Shown here: positions 17,610 to 25,996 of the stretch, piece by piece
Layout: every line of letters begins with the position of its first letter
Position numbering within the stretch: position 1 is the first letter of the stretch
Assembly (NCBI GenBank): GCA_038253885.1
Contig: JBBSGP010000013.1
Span: 12,883 to 76,882, forward strand
Direction of reading: 5' to 3'
DNA: 64,000 nucleotides
Origin: JALZAQ01 sp038253885
GTDB lineage: Bacteria; Gemmatimonadota; Gemmatimonadetes; Gemmatimonadales; Gemmatimonadaceae
Made by a program: the position numbers and the translations under genes
The notes under the pieces: generated by a model
Seen by the model: only the letters and a program-made list of their open reading frames with translations
Databases searched by the model: none
Told to the model about the DNA's origin: nothing

Positions 17610-18728
17610 CTAGGCCAACGCCCCTGCGAGATCCTCGATCAGATCGTCGACATTCTCGAGTCCGACGGAGATTCTGAGAAGGTTCTGCGGAGAGCGGGTG
17701 TGGGGCCCCTCCACGCTCGCCCGGTGCTCGATCAGGCTCTCGGCTCCGCCCAGGCTGGTGGCGCGCGTGAATAGCCGTAGCTTGCCGGTGACGCCGAGCG
17801 CTCGGTCACGATCGCCGCGGATCTGCACCGACAGCATGCCGCCGAAGTCGCTCATCTGGCGCGCCGCCACCGCGTGGCCGGCGTGCGTGCTCAGGCCGGG
17901 CCAGTACACCGCCTCCACCGCCCGATGCGAGGCGAGGAAACGAGCCACCGCCGCGGCGTTCCCGCTGTGAGCGCGCATGCGCCACGGGAGACTTCGCACT
18001 CCCCTGAGCACCAGCCAGCACTCGAATGGAGAAGGCACGGCGCCAGCGATTCCCTGGATCGTCCGGATGCGCTCGAAGAAGCTGTCCTCGACCCGCGTCA
18101 CCAGCGCCCCGCCGAGCACGTCACTGTGGCCGCCGAGGTATTTTGTTGTCGAATGCATCGCGATGTCAGCGCCCAGCGCCAGCGGATGCTGCAGCACCGG
18201 CGTGGCCCATGTGTTGTCCACCACCGTCCGTGCCCCGGCGGCCCGAGCGATGGATGCGACGCCGGCGATGTCGGTGATCGTGAGTAGCGGATTCGATGGA
18301 GTCTCCACCCACACGACCTTCGTGACCGGTCGCATCGCGGCGCTCACGGCCGCCAGATCCGTCATGTCCACGAAGGTCGACTCCAGTCCCCAGCGCTCGA
18401 AGATCTCGCGGAGCAGCCTCACCGTGCCGTAATACGCATCCGCGGGGGCGACGACGTGGTCGCCCGGTGACAGCGCTTGAAACACGGCCGCGCTGGCGGC
18501 CGACCCCGATGCGAACGCCGCTGCCGCTGCACCACCCTCGAGCGCCGACAGACACTCCTCGAGCGCGAGACGATTTGGATTCGCGTTCCGCGAGTAGACG
18601 AAGCCATGGCGGTAGCTGCCGTCCGCCTCGCGCTCGAAGGTGGTGGACAGGTGAATCGGAGGCGTCACCGCGCCCGTCGCGGCATCCACCGCGTGGCCGG
18701 CGTGGACGGCGAGGGTCTCCAGCCGCAT
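17610..18728 (-). CDS. metB: Cystathionine gamma-synthase-type PLP enzyme
   Basis: 372 aa from ATG 18728; a GTG at 18746 overlapping the lgt stop is an alternative. It belongs to the Cys/Met metabolism PLP family. The PLP-binding Lys is in MHSTTKYLGGHSD, with upstream YSRNANPN, SGSAASAAVF and DNTWATPVLQHPL motifs all present. It could act as cystathionine gamma-synthase, gamma-lyase or O-acylhomoserine sulfhydrylase; sequence alone does not separate these. It follows lgt, apparently in one transcript. Confidence 0.87.
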   Translation of the reverse strand: MRLETLAVHAGHAVDAATGAVTPPIHLSTTFEREADGSYRHGFVYSRNANPNRLALEECLSALEGGAAAAAFASGSAASAAVFQALSPGDHVVAPADAYYGTVRLLREIFERWGLESTFVDMTDLAAVSAAMRPVTKVVWVETPSNPLLTITDIAGVASIARAAGARTVVDNTWATPVLQHPLALGADIAMHSTTKYLGGHSDVLGGALVTRVEDSFFERIRTIQGIAGAVPSPFECWLVLRGVRSLPWRMRAHSGNAAAVARFLASHRAVEAVYWPGLSTHAGHAVAARQMSDFGGMLSVQIRGDRDRALGVTGKLRLFTRATSLGGAESLIEHRASVEGPHTRSPQNLLRISVGLENVDDLIEDLAGALA

Positions 18729-18742
18729 CGGGTGGCGGTCGG

Positions 18743-19579
18743 TCACACTCGTTGGGGCGCGGGAGCGTGGATGCCGGCGCGGCCCGGACGCGCTCGCCGG
18801 GACTGCATCCAGACCACGCCCGCGATGATGAACACGATCGAGAACAGCTGCGCCATGGTGATGCCCCCGAGGAACCGATCGTCCTTGGCGCGCAGAAACT
18901 CGATCAGAAATCGCTCGATTCCGGCCAGTACCATGTAGACCCCGAAGAGCCACCCCTCGCCGTGCTCGTGATCGCGCAGTCTCCAGACGATGAGAAACAT
19001 CGCGAATCCGAGCGCGACCTCCATGAGCTGCGTCGGGTAGACCGACACGACGGTTCCCGGTGCCAGGTTGGCCGGCATCGGCAAGCCGAACAGGTCGTGC
19101 ATGTTGGCGACGGTGGACGGAGGGGCGCCGTTGGGGAAGCTGACGGCGAATCGCGACACCCACATCCGTCCGTAGTCGTCTCCCACCGCCCAGCAGCCGG
19201 TGCGGCCGACGGAGTAGGCGGCCGGGAGCCCAAGACCCGCCACTTCGGCGATCCGCCAGATCGGAAGCTTCCGGACGGCGATGAGCACGAGCACGCCCGC
19301 GATACCGCCGATGAGGCCACCCCAGAAAACGAAGCCGCCGCGACTCCAGAGCGCGTTGATGTCATGAATGAGGATCACGTAATAGAGCTTGGCGCCTATC
19401 AACGAGCCGACCACCGCCGCCAGCACGCAATCGCCGATGAAGCTCGCGTCGTGGCCACGGCGCGCCAGCTCGCGGTTCGCGATGATCTGCGCGATCCAGA
19501 ACCCGCAGAACACCGCCACACCGAAGCCGGTGAATGTGAAGCTCCCGATCTCGTAGGAGAATGGCTGGTGAACTATCAT
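18743..19579 (-). CDS. lgt: Prolipoprotein diacylglyceryl transferase
   Basis: 278 aa, multi-spanning. It moves diacylglycerol from phosphatidylglycerol to the lipobox cysteine. The Lgt signature is intact (GRTGCWAVGDDYG), with the flanking patterns GGFVFWGGLIGG, YPTQLMEVALG and RFLIEFLRAKD, where the essential arginines lie. Two downstream predicted lipoproteins elsewhere in the window would be its substrates. It is the first gene of a minus-strand pair and the left border of the accessory island. Confidence 0.95.
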   Translation of the reverse strand: MIVHQPFSYEIGSFTFTGFGVAVFCGFWIAQIIANRELARRGHDASFIGDCVLAAVVGSLIGAKLYYVILIHDINALWSRGGFVFWGGLIGGIAGVLVLIAVRKLPIWRIAEVAGLGLPAAYSVGRTGCWAVGDDYGRMWVSRFAVSFPNGAPPSTVANMHDLFGLPMPANLAPGTVVSVYPTQLMEVALGFAMFLIVWRLRDHEHGEGWLFGVYMVLAGIERFLIEFLRAKDDRFLGGITMAQLFSIVFIIAGVVWMQSRRARPGRAGIHAPAPQRV

Positions 19580-19869
19580 GCTTTGAGACGAGGGTGAGAG
19601 TGAGCGAAGCTGCTAGAAAGCGTCAGATCGTGCCAGAAGCAGCCATTTCACAGACCGCTCTACCGCCGTTTTCCATCCGCCGGTCCTTTCAGGCGCACAG
19701 CGATCCTACACCGATCCATGAGCGCGCTGCTCTACAGAGGGGTTGGTGAACGCGCGGCTGTTGGCACCTACGATAAGCTCCGGGCGGATACTACTGCCTT
19801 GCGCACGCAGGGGTGTTCGGGTCATGTTCGGTAAGCGCTGCAGTGACGGTCACATTTCCGGGGGCCACG
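19580..19869. other. Non-coding left margin of the accessory island
   Basis: About 290 bases separating the divergently read lgt and DUF5131 genes. Short open frames here have no family resemblance or convincing ribosome site. No tRNA, integrase site or clear repeat was found. It must hold the promoters for lgt (minus) and the DUF5131 gene (plus). Confidence 0.5.
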
Positions 19870-20625
19870 ATGAGCTCGACAACAACGGGCATCGAATGGA
19901 CTGACGCCACCTGGAATCCGATGACGGGGTGCACAAAAATCTCGGCGGGCTGCGATCACTGTTACGCCTATACGCTGTCGCAGACGAAAACGCGGAATGT
20001 GTACCTCCGGCAGCTGCCGGTGCGAGACACGCCGGCAAATCGCGCCGAACCGTTCGCCCCGCGTTTCTGGCCTGCTCGCCTATATCAGCCGCTTGGTTGG
20101 CGCGAGCCGAGGCGCATCTTCGTCAACTCCATGTCCGACGTTTTCCACGCGCATTTCAGCCTCGAGCAGATCCACCAGGTTTTCGAGGTGATGAATGAGG
20201 CGTCGCATCATCAGTTCCAGGTGCTCACAAAGCGCCCGGAGCGAGCGCTCCGCCTAGCTGACGAGCTGCCGTGGTCTCCGAACATCTGGATCGGCACGTC
20301 CATCGAAGACATGGGAGTAGCAAGGCGCGCGGACGCGTTGCGCGGCATTCACCAGGCAGCAGTGCGGTTCATCTCAGCAGAGCCTCTGCTCGGGCCGCTG
20401 TGCGATCTCGATCTTACGGAGATCCATTGGGTGATCGGCGGTGGGGAGAGCGGCGCCGGGTACCGCCGTGTAGATCCCGCTTGGGCGCGAGGGCTTAGAG
20501 ACCACTGCGAACGGGAGGGCGTAGCGTTCTTCTGGAAGCAGTGGGGCGGCTTCACGCCCAAGGCCGGCGGTCGCGTGCTCGACGGCAAGACGTGGGATCA
20601 GTATCCGGTAGAACTCCCGGCCTAA
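19870..20625 (+). CDS. DUF5131 three-Cys-motif protein (phage Gp37/Gp68 family)
   Basis: 251 aa, ATG 19870. The N-terminus IEWTDATWNPMTGC leads into a cysteine cluster C21-x6-C28-x2-C31 that resembles the iron-sulfur site of radical SAM enzymes. Downstream family blocks are FVNSMSDVFHAHF, QVLTKRPER, IWIGTSIED, RFISAEPLLG, GGGESG and FFWKQWGG. The family occurs on phages and bacterial islands and lacks a proven function as far as I know. It ends 5 bases from the convergent tcmP, its usual partner. Likely a metal or Fe-S enzyme acting on nucleic acid, which is inference. Confidence 0.88.
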   Translation: MSSTTTGIEWTDATWNPMTGCTKISAGCDHCYAYTLSQTKTRNVYLRQLPVRDTPANRAEPFAPRFWPARLYQPLGWREPRRIFVNSMSDVFHAHFSLEQIHQVFEVMNEASHHQFQVLTKRPERALRLADELPWSPNIWIGTSIEDMGVARRADALRGIHQAAVRFISAEPLLGPLCDLDLTEIHWVIGGGESGAGYRRVDPAWARGLRDHCEREGVAFFWKQWGGFTPKAGGRVLDGKTWDQYPVELPA

Positions 20626-20630
20626 CGCTG

Positions 20631-21830
20631 TCAGAAACGAAAAGTCAGCGGCCGCTTGTCCACTACGAAGCGGTCGAGCTCTCGTTTGAGCGCGGCACAT
20701 TCGTGGAGCATCAGATTCGTCTCCTCGATAGCTACCTGCTTCACGCTCGGTCCAGCCTCGGCCGTCCATCTAACAACCTGGCCTGCAAACCTCGCCTGGA
20801 CGAGCGCAACGATAGGTGCGAGGTCTGTTTCGGTTATTAGATCGGCGCCGGCGCTCTGTTTGTTGATCGCGCTATTGACCACCTTTTTCATGACTTCGAA
20901 CGCGCGGACGTGTTTACTGGCGTGAAGTAGAGTGTACTTGTGCCGACCTGTCTTGGTCCTCACCGCAATGGGAAGGACGTGCTTGGCGCCCGACCTCCTC
21001 AGCAGATCGGAATAAAGCTCGATCATAACCTGTTGACGGCGCTCGCTCGGTGCGGCGTCGACCGTGGCAACGTATTCCGCGCCGCCGAAGGCCTTCTCCA
21101 TGATCTCTCTGGCGCGCGCATCAGACTTATGCCCGGCGATAACCCGGCTCGCCGCGCGCTGAGCCTGCTCCACGACTTCGGCTTCATGATCCGCGCCGAA
21201 AAGTGACATCGTTGCCTCCGCGGCGCGCACCTTCCTCATGGGGTCCTTGGGAACCGCCGCTCCTTTCCCGTGCAACCGGACAGCCGCCTCATCGGAGAAA
21301 AGCACGAGCAGTTCGCTACGCTTATCCGCGAGGAGATTCGGCAGCAACGCCGCGTCCAGACCACCGATGCCGAACGGATCGAGGAAGAAAAAAACAGGCT
21401 CATCCTTCTCAATGCCGCGAATGCGGTCCACCAGTCTTAGGTCGGCAACCCCATTGCGCATGTGGACAAAAGCATTTGGTGCGGCAGTGAAAGGGGCTAA
21501 GCAGCTCGCGAGTCGCTGGAAGCGGGTGGGATCCTGTTCGACGGCGATGACGTGCATTCCCGGGTCCGAGTCCATACTCGCCCGGTCCGGGTAAAGTCGC
21601 TCGTTGAACTCCTGAGCAATCTGGGCCGCGAGAAGGGGCGATCCTGGGTTGCCCTGAGCGTCAGCCCCGGCGCCGGCAAAGGCATCTACGTAAATCACCC
21701 GCTGGTGTCGCCCCTTGCTTCTCTCCAACAGGATGGAGGCCCACACCTTGAGATAGCTCTCGAGAACGAAGTGCTTGAGGAGGGTGTGCTCTTCGAAAGG
21801 ACGCTCGAAGTGGTCGTCTCGACTCATCAT
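20631..21830 (-). CDS. tcmP: Three-Cys-motif partner protein TcmP
   Basis: 399 aa. The N-terminal block HTLLKHFVLESYLKVW and VIYVDAFAGAG (D49-G55), followed by GSPLLAA and FFLDPFG, are the marks of TcmP, named because it travels with three-Cys-motif proteins like the neighbouring DUF5131 gene. The DAFAGAG loop looks like motif I of a SAM-dependent methyltransferase, and DPFG stands roughly where motif IV would be, so a Rossmann methyltransferase-like fold is plausible. Its ATG overlaps the upstream methyltransferase stop (ATGA), so the two are co-translated. Biochemical role unknown. Confidence 0.88.
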   Translation of the reverse strand: MMSRDDHFERPFEEHTLLKHFVLESYLKVWASILLERSKGRHQRVIYVDAFAGAGADAQGNPGSPLLAAQIAQEFNERLYPDRASMDSDPGMHVIAVEQDPTRFQRLASCLAPFTAAPNAFVHMRNGVADLRLVDRIRGIEKDEPVFFFLDPFGIGGLDAALLPNLLADKRSELLVLFSDEAAVRLHGKGAAVPKDPMRKVRAAEATMSLFGADHEAEVVEQAQRAASRVIAGHKSDARAREIMEKAFGGAEYVATVDAAPSERRQQVMIELYSDLLRRSGAKHVLPIAVRTKTGRHKYTLLHASKHVRAFEVMKKVVNSAINKQSAGADLITETDLAPIVALVQARFAGQVVRWTAEAGPSVKQVAIEETNLMLHECAALKRELDRFVVDKRPLTFRF

Positions 21831-23446
21831 GTTGACTCGTCCGAGTCAAACAACTCCGGCGATGGCTCGGCGACCCTTCGGGCCTTTGGTGCTTGCTTGA
21901 ACGTGCGCGCTGTCCCCGCTGTCCGCGGGTAGTCGATCCCTTTCCCGGCCAGGAGCTCGCCGACTGTGAGGAGCTGAATCCGCGGGTGCCGGCCCCACGG
22001 TGATTCATAGAAGCCTGCGGTCGCCCCCTCGCTCCGCATGGGCTTTGTGGGATCTTCGAAGCTGATGAGCACGCCGATCTCTGCCTTCTCACGCTGCAAG
22101 ACGCCGACGAGATCGCGCACTTGCGACACGGTGACGTGTCCTGCCTTCACCGAGAGAATCACCGATTTTGTCTTGCCGCTCTCGCTCGCGTCATGGAAGT
22201 AGATACGTCCATCGATGCCCTTATCTGCTCCCTTCTTCTGCTCAGCCGGTCGTGCATCGACGAGGCCAAGTGCCCACCACTGAAACTGGTAAGGGTCTGA
22301 CGCGGCAAGCGCAGCAGCATCTTCAACGGTCGTGGGTTCGCCGATGACGAGATAGCTGGCGGAATCACCATAAGCGTCCGAGAGTCGTGTCTTGATCAGG
22401 GTGATGGCGAGGTGTGTTATGTCGATCCCAATCCACCGGCGGCCGAGTCTCTGTGCGGCGGAAATCGTTGTCCCACAGCCGCAAAAAGGATCCAGCAGGG
22501 TGTCACCGGGGTTGCTGCTCGCCAGGATCACCCGCTCGAGAAGAGTCTCTGGTTTTTGGGTGGGATAGCCCAAGCGTTCCTTCGCAGGGGCCGCAATCAC
22601 GCCAATGTCATCCCACCAATCTTGAATCGGGATGCCCTCATTCTCGTCCAGGTAGCGAACATAGGCGTTTATCATCGCCTTGCCGTCTGGGTAAAGCTTG
22701 ATGCGCCCCTCTCGGTACAGCGACTCCATGTTCTCTTTGGTAAACCGCCACGCCTTTGTCACCCCATGCCACTCATAGACGGGACCGCGTCCTCCGGGCG
22801 CGCTGATGTCCCCGAGACGATAGCGGCGACCCTTCTCATCGACCCGGGAATACACCTTGTTCACGTAGGATTGGTCGAGAGGCTGGCGGAGAACATTGAA
22901 GACCGCTCCCGGCGATTTCCGATACAGAAGCAAAACGTCGTGTACGCGACCGAACCGCTTTGAGTCACTGTGTGCCGAGGTTCTTTTCCAGACGATTTCG
23001 TTTTGGAATTGATCCGGCCCGAAGACCGCATCGAGCAGGAGCTTGAGGTAGTGGCTCGCTGTTGGGTCGCAATGGAGATACAGCGATCCCGTCGACTTGA
23101 GCACCCGGCGCAACTCAACGAGTCGCGGCGCCATCATCGCGAGGTAGGCGAGCATGTCCGACTCGCCAAGGAAGAGTCGGAATGCCTGCATCACCTCAGA
23201 GACCTTGCCTCCGGATTCGACAATGTCGTGGTAGGCTGCGGCCGCTGACTGGTCCCAGCGCCACGTATCCTCGAATGCCCGGATCTGCGCCGCTGCGCGG
23301 GACCCATCCTGCTCGGCGAACAACACATTGTAGCTCTTCGCCGAGTTGAAGGGCGGATCCAGGTAGATGAGGTCTATGGTCTCGGCCCTTATGTGCCGCC
23401 GGAGCACGTCGAGGTTGTCGCCGTAGTACAGGACGTTCGAGGTCAT
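21827..23446 (-). CDS. DNA methyltransferase fused to Mrr-like nuclease domain
   Basis: 539 aa. Residues 1-350 are an N4-cytosine/N6-adenine methyltransferase of the beta order: catalytic DPPF at 30-33 comes before the SAM-binding motif DPFCGCGTT at 319-327. The target-recognition region would lie around 90-290. Residues 400-510 resemble the Mrr/PD-(D/E)xK fold: GADKGIDG (D412) then ILSVKAG (K434) and QVRDLVGVL. The missing acidic or Gln residue before K434 is Ser, which seems usual in this subfamily. It could be a single-chain restriction-modification enzyme or a methylase whose tail only binds DNA. Overlaps tcmP. Confidence 0.9.
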   Translation of the reverse strand: MTSNVLYYGDNLDVLRRHIRAETIDLIYLDPPFNSAKSYNVLFAEQDGSRAAAQIRAFEDTWRWDQSAAAAYHDIVESGGKVSEVMQAFRLFLGESDMLAYLAMMAPRLVELRRVLKSTGSLYLHCDPTASHYLKLLLDAVFGPDQFQNEIVWKRTSAHSDSKRFGRVHDVLLLYRKSPGAVFNVLRQPLDQSYVNKVYSRVDEKGRRYRLGDISAPGGRGPVYEWHGVTKAWRFTKENMESLYREGRIKLYPDGKAMINAYVRYLDENEGIPIQDWWDDIGVIAAPAKERLGYPTQKPETLLERVILASSNPGDTLLDPFCGCGTTISAAQRLGRRWIGIDITHLAITLIKTRLSDAYGDSASYLVIGEPTTVEDAAALAASDPYQFQWWALGLVDARPAEQKKGADKGIDGRIYFHDASESGKTKSVILSVKAGHVTVSQVRDLVGVLQREKAEIGVLISFEDPTKPMRSEGATAGFYESPWGRHPRIQLLTVGELLAGKGIDYPRTAGTARTFKQAPKARRVAEPSPELFDSDEST

Positions 23447-23447
23447 G

Positions 23448-24017
23448 TCACTCGGCTATCCAGTTAAACCAGTTAAAAAAGGCGTGCGTGACGAGTGCCC
23501 CCGCATCGCGAACCAGCTGGCACTCATCGCTCGTCTCGGGCGCATGGCCGAGAATGTTCCCGACGATCCATATTCCCAGCGCGTCCGAAGCCACGAATTG
23601 TGGCTCCGATCCTACCGCGGTCAACCTGTCATGCTCAGCCTCGAACACGCGCTTGCAATCCTCGAAGCCACGAACACCATCCGGCTTCCAGTCGTTGAGG
23701 CGGGCGGCAACTATGTCCATCAATATTTCCTTTCGTGCGTCTCTGAGCCCCTGGTGGTTAAGGCGAGATGCTGCTATGAACACACCCGCCACGGTAAGAT
23801 AAAATTGCCATTGCTCGTCAGCTACCTGACGCAAGACCGCAAGCCGCTGGCCCTGATACAGCTGTGTGAGCAGCGCTACTGAATAAAGATCGGCCGCCTG
23901 AACTAGGGACCCCGCTCTTTCGAGCAATGGGTAGAGCTTCCCATGAAACAGTATTCCGAGGACCGATGGCGGCGGGAGGTTCACGTCCTTTCGGACTCCG
24001 AAGCAGATGACTTCCAA
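23448..24017 (-). CDS. Unknown 189-aa island protein
   Basis: A 189-aa frame ending one base before the methyltransferase start, on the same strand. It is mainly helical, with segments AADLYSVALLTQLYQG, QWQFYLTVAGVFIAASRL and ARKEILMDIVAARLNDW, and a Trp-rich end (FFNWFNWIAE). No signal peptide, no catalytic motif I recognise. It overlaps the tail of the broken MltR-like gene by 37 bases. Lower GC than the core genes, like the rest of the island. It may be a regulator or subunit of the adjacent system, but that rests only on position. Confidence 0.6.
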   Translation of the reverse strand: MEVICFGVRKDVNLPPPSVLGILFHGKLYPLLERAGSLVQAADLYSVALLTQLYQGQRLAVLRQVADEQWQFYLTVAGVFIAASRLNHQGLRDARKEILMDIVAARLNDWKPDGVRGFEDCKRVFEAEHDRLTAVGSEPQFVASDALGIWIVGNILGHAPETSDECQLVRDAGALVTHAFFNWFNWIAE

Positions 24018-24559
24018 TGCGCAACCGTCTGAATTTGAGGAATCTTCAGATGCCCGCCGGTCGATTCGAGAAACTCAACCTCCAAGCCTAGACTGCCCTC
24101 AACGGTCGCGGTCGCCCAGAGAAACATGTCTCGGTAATCCTCCGCCCAGTCCTGGGGCCAATCCAGTTTTGTATGAGTCGTCAGCTTGGCACAGGTCGAA
24201 GCTATTTTTCCTCGTCCTTGAAGGACAGTCCATGGAGTTGGTGCGCGAACGCATTCCGAATGTTCTTGATCAGCGATAAGATCGCGAACTCGTCTTGGCT
24301 GATTAGCCCCAGACAATTAGCACGCCCGTATCCTGGCGCCGAATGATCCCAATGGGCGTTCATTTTCAAGCAACTGAGCCACCTCGTTCTTATCGTCAAC
24401 TAGCAAGGCAGCCAGCAACTGCCTGAGCCTCTCGTCAAGACGAGCCGCTCCGAGGATGGCTGCCGCCCTAGCGCTCTCTGTTTGGAATTCATTGAGGAAA
24501 CCTTACACGTCCTGGCTCTTTCGAACCGCCTCCTCTCGTTTGTCTCGTTTTGACGCCAT
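23981..24559 (-). pseudogene. Broken MltR-like gene
   Basis: Joining three frames gives one protein of about 190 residues like MltR (mannitol repressor) family members. Reading from ATG 24559: a start MASKRDKREEAV, an in-frame TAA at 24503-24505, then FLNEFQTESARAAAIL and RLDERLRQLL, then ERPLGSFGARI ending in a stop at 24317. A second frame carries CLGLISQDEFAILSLI and NIRNAFAHQ, stopping at 24202. A third begins KIASTCAKL and runs to 23981. That makes one nonsense codon and two frameshifts, one of them at the A5 run (24205-24209). Sequencing error is possible, but three lesions favour decay. Confidence 0.75.
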
Positions 24560-24850
24560 CAGGTCGGCCTCCCTGTCGCGACCGGTAAGAGCGAGAGAAT
24601 CAGGGGCGACGATGGCGCTCCAGAGAAGAAACATCGGCGGTAGCCGGTTGATCGTCGCATAGAGCTTGTCCCACCGCGCCTGCTCGTGCTGCTCCTCAGG
24701 GCTGCGTGAGCCAACTCCTGCTCCTTGTCTGCGAGATGTAGGTCGCCTCGAGTTCGGCGCCGTGTGCTGTCCCGCTGCCTCTCCAGTTGCTCTCTCCGCT
24801 CTGTCGGCGAGGTCACCGCTTGAACGCAATACGTAACGCCACACGCTTTC
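24560..24850 (-). pseudogene. Decayed reading frames upstream of the MltR-like remnant
   Basis: Pieces in different minus-strand frames look like parts of one lost protein: a charged, coiled-coil-like piece (ERREQLERQRDS, LADKEQELAHAAL) and then, in another frame, ARWDKLYATINRLPPMFLLW followed by a hydrophobic stretch. No single frame carries both. I cannot name the family. The remaining 24851-24949, up to the end of tsaD, shows no gene. Confidence 0.4.
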
Positions 24851-24949
24851 TCACCCAGCGCTTGGGGAGACGCGCGGATGAGATGGGCTAAGTCGTTCAG
24901 CTGTGGTCTGTTTTTGTGCGGTGGCGGTACAACGACGGCTGATGAACGA

Positions 24950-25996
24950 TCATGAAATGATGAGTCCGGGGATGGGCAGCGCGGCGTAGGCGTTCAGATC
25001 GAGAGGTGCGCGTTCACCTTGCTCGAGATGGAAGAGTCCGGCGCGGGCGATCATGGCCGCGTTGTCGGTCGCCAGCCGGGCCGATGGAGCATACACTGTC
25101 GCTGCGTACGGAGCCACACGCTCGATGAGCGCGGTGATGAGAGCACGATTGCACGCCACGCCCCCGCCGACGACAACTCGCGTGCGTCCGAACGCGGCGA
25201 CGGCCCGCGAGGTCTTCTCCGCCAGGGTATCCACGAGTGCATCCTGAAAGCCACGGGCGAGATCAGCCCGGTCGCTCTCCAGATCGGCCGCGCGAGACGC
25301 CTGGAGCAGCGCCGTCTTGAGCCCGCTGAACGACATGTCGAAATAGTCGGGATCACCCAATCGCTGATCGCGCCGCACCATCGGTCGCGCGAAGCGGTAC
25401 CGCGACGGGTCGCCGCCGCGGGCCAGGCGCTCGAGATGCGGGCCGCCCGGGTACGGAAGGCCGAGCAGCTTACCCACCTTGTCGAACGCCTCACCCGCGG
25501 CGTCGTCGCGTGTCTCGCCGAGCAGACGGTAGCGCCCCCACGCCTCGACGTCGATCAACAACGTGTGGCCGCCCGAGACGAGCAGCGCCGTGAAAGGAGG
25601 ACGGGCCTCGGGGTTCTCGAGCACCGTGCCGAACAGGTGCGCTTCCATGTGGTGAACGCCAACGGCCGGAATTCCGCACGCGTGCGCCAGAGCCTTGCCG
25701 AAGCTCATCCCAACCAGCAGCGCGCCCACCAGGCCCGGCGCATGCGTGACCGCCACGGCGTCGATGCTGTCGAGCCGCGCATCGGCTTCCTCCAGCGCGC
25801 GGCGCACGACCGGCACCACCGCCGCCAGATGCGCTCGTGACGCGATCTCCGGGACGACACCGCCGAAAATGCGGTGGACATCCTGAGACAGGATCACGAG
25901 CGAGCGCACCGTCACCCGCTCCCCGCTCCCCTCTCCGTCCAGAACCGCGGCCGAGGTCTCGTCGCACGACGTCTCGATTCCGAGAATGGATGTCAT
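24950..25996 (-). CDS. tsaD: tRNA threonylcarbamoyladenosine transferase subunit
   Basis: 348 aa. With TsaB/E partners it attaches threonylcarbamoyl to A37 of ANN-reading tRNAs. Family motifs are all present: GIETSCDETSAAVLDG at the start, the metal-binding HHMEAHLF, SGGHTLL, PYPGGP, and VVGGGVACN near the C-terminus. Length is typical. Its start overlaps the YbbR gene stop (ATGA), and it is the last gene of the long minus-strand run, directly before the accessory island. Confidence 0.96.
   Translation of the reverse strand: MTSILGIETSCDETSAAVLDGEGSGERVTVRSLVILSQDVHRIFGGVVPEIASRAHLAAVVPVVRRALEEADARLDSIDAVAVTHAPGLVGALLVGMSFGKALAHACGIPAVGVHHMEAHLFGTVLENPEARPPFTALLVSGGHTLLIDVEAWGRYRLLGETRDDAAGEAFDKVGKLLGLPYPGGPHLERLARGGDPSRYRFARPMVRRDQRLGDPDYFDMSFSGLKTALLQASRAADLESDRADLARGFQDALVDTLAEKTSRAVAAFGRTRVVVGGGVACNRALITALIERVAPYAATVYAPSARLATDNAAMIARAGLFHLEQGERAPLDLNAYAALPIPGLIIS

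Noticed and set aside
18467..19597. Plus-strand open frame across metB and lgt
   Set aside because: Antisense to lgt and metB, both of which have clear motifs; no ribosome site or family.
19561..19749. 62-codon frame upstream of the DUF5131 gene
   Set aside because: No good ribosome site or recognisable fold, and it starts inside the lgt start region.
19580..19869. tRNA or attachment site at the island edge
   Set aside because: No cloverleaf or flanking direct repeat could be drawn by eye.
24007..24279. Plus-strand small frame over the broken MltR-like gene
   Set aside because: The minus-strand reading matches MltR blocks; the plus-strand product matches nothing.
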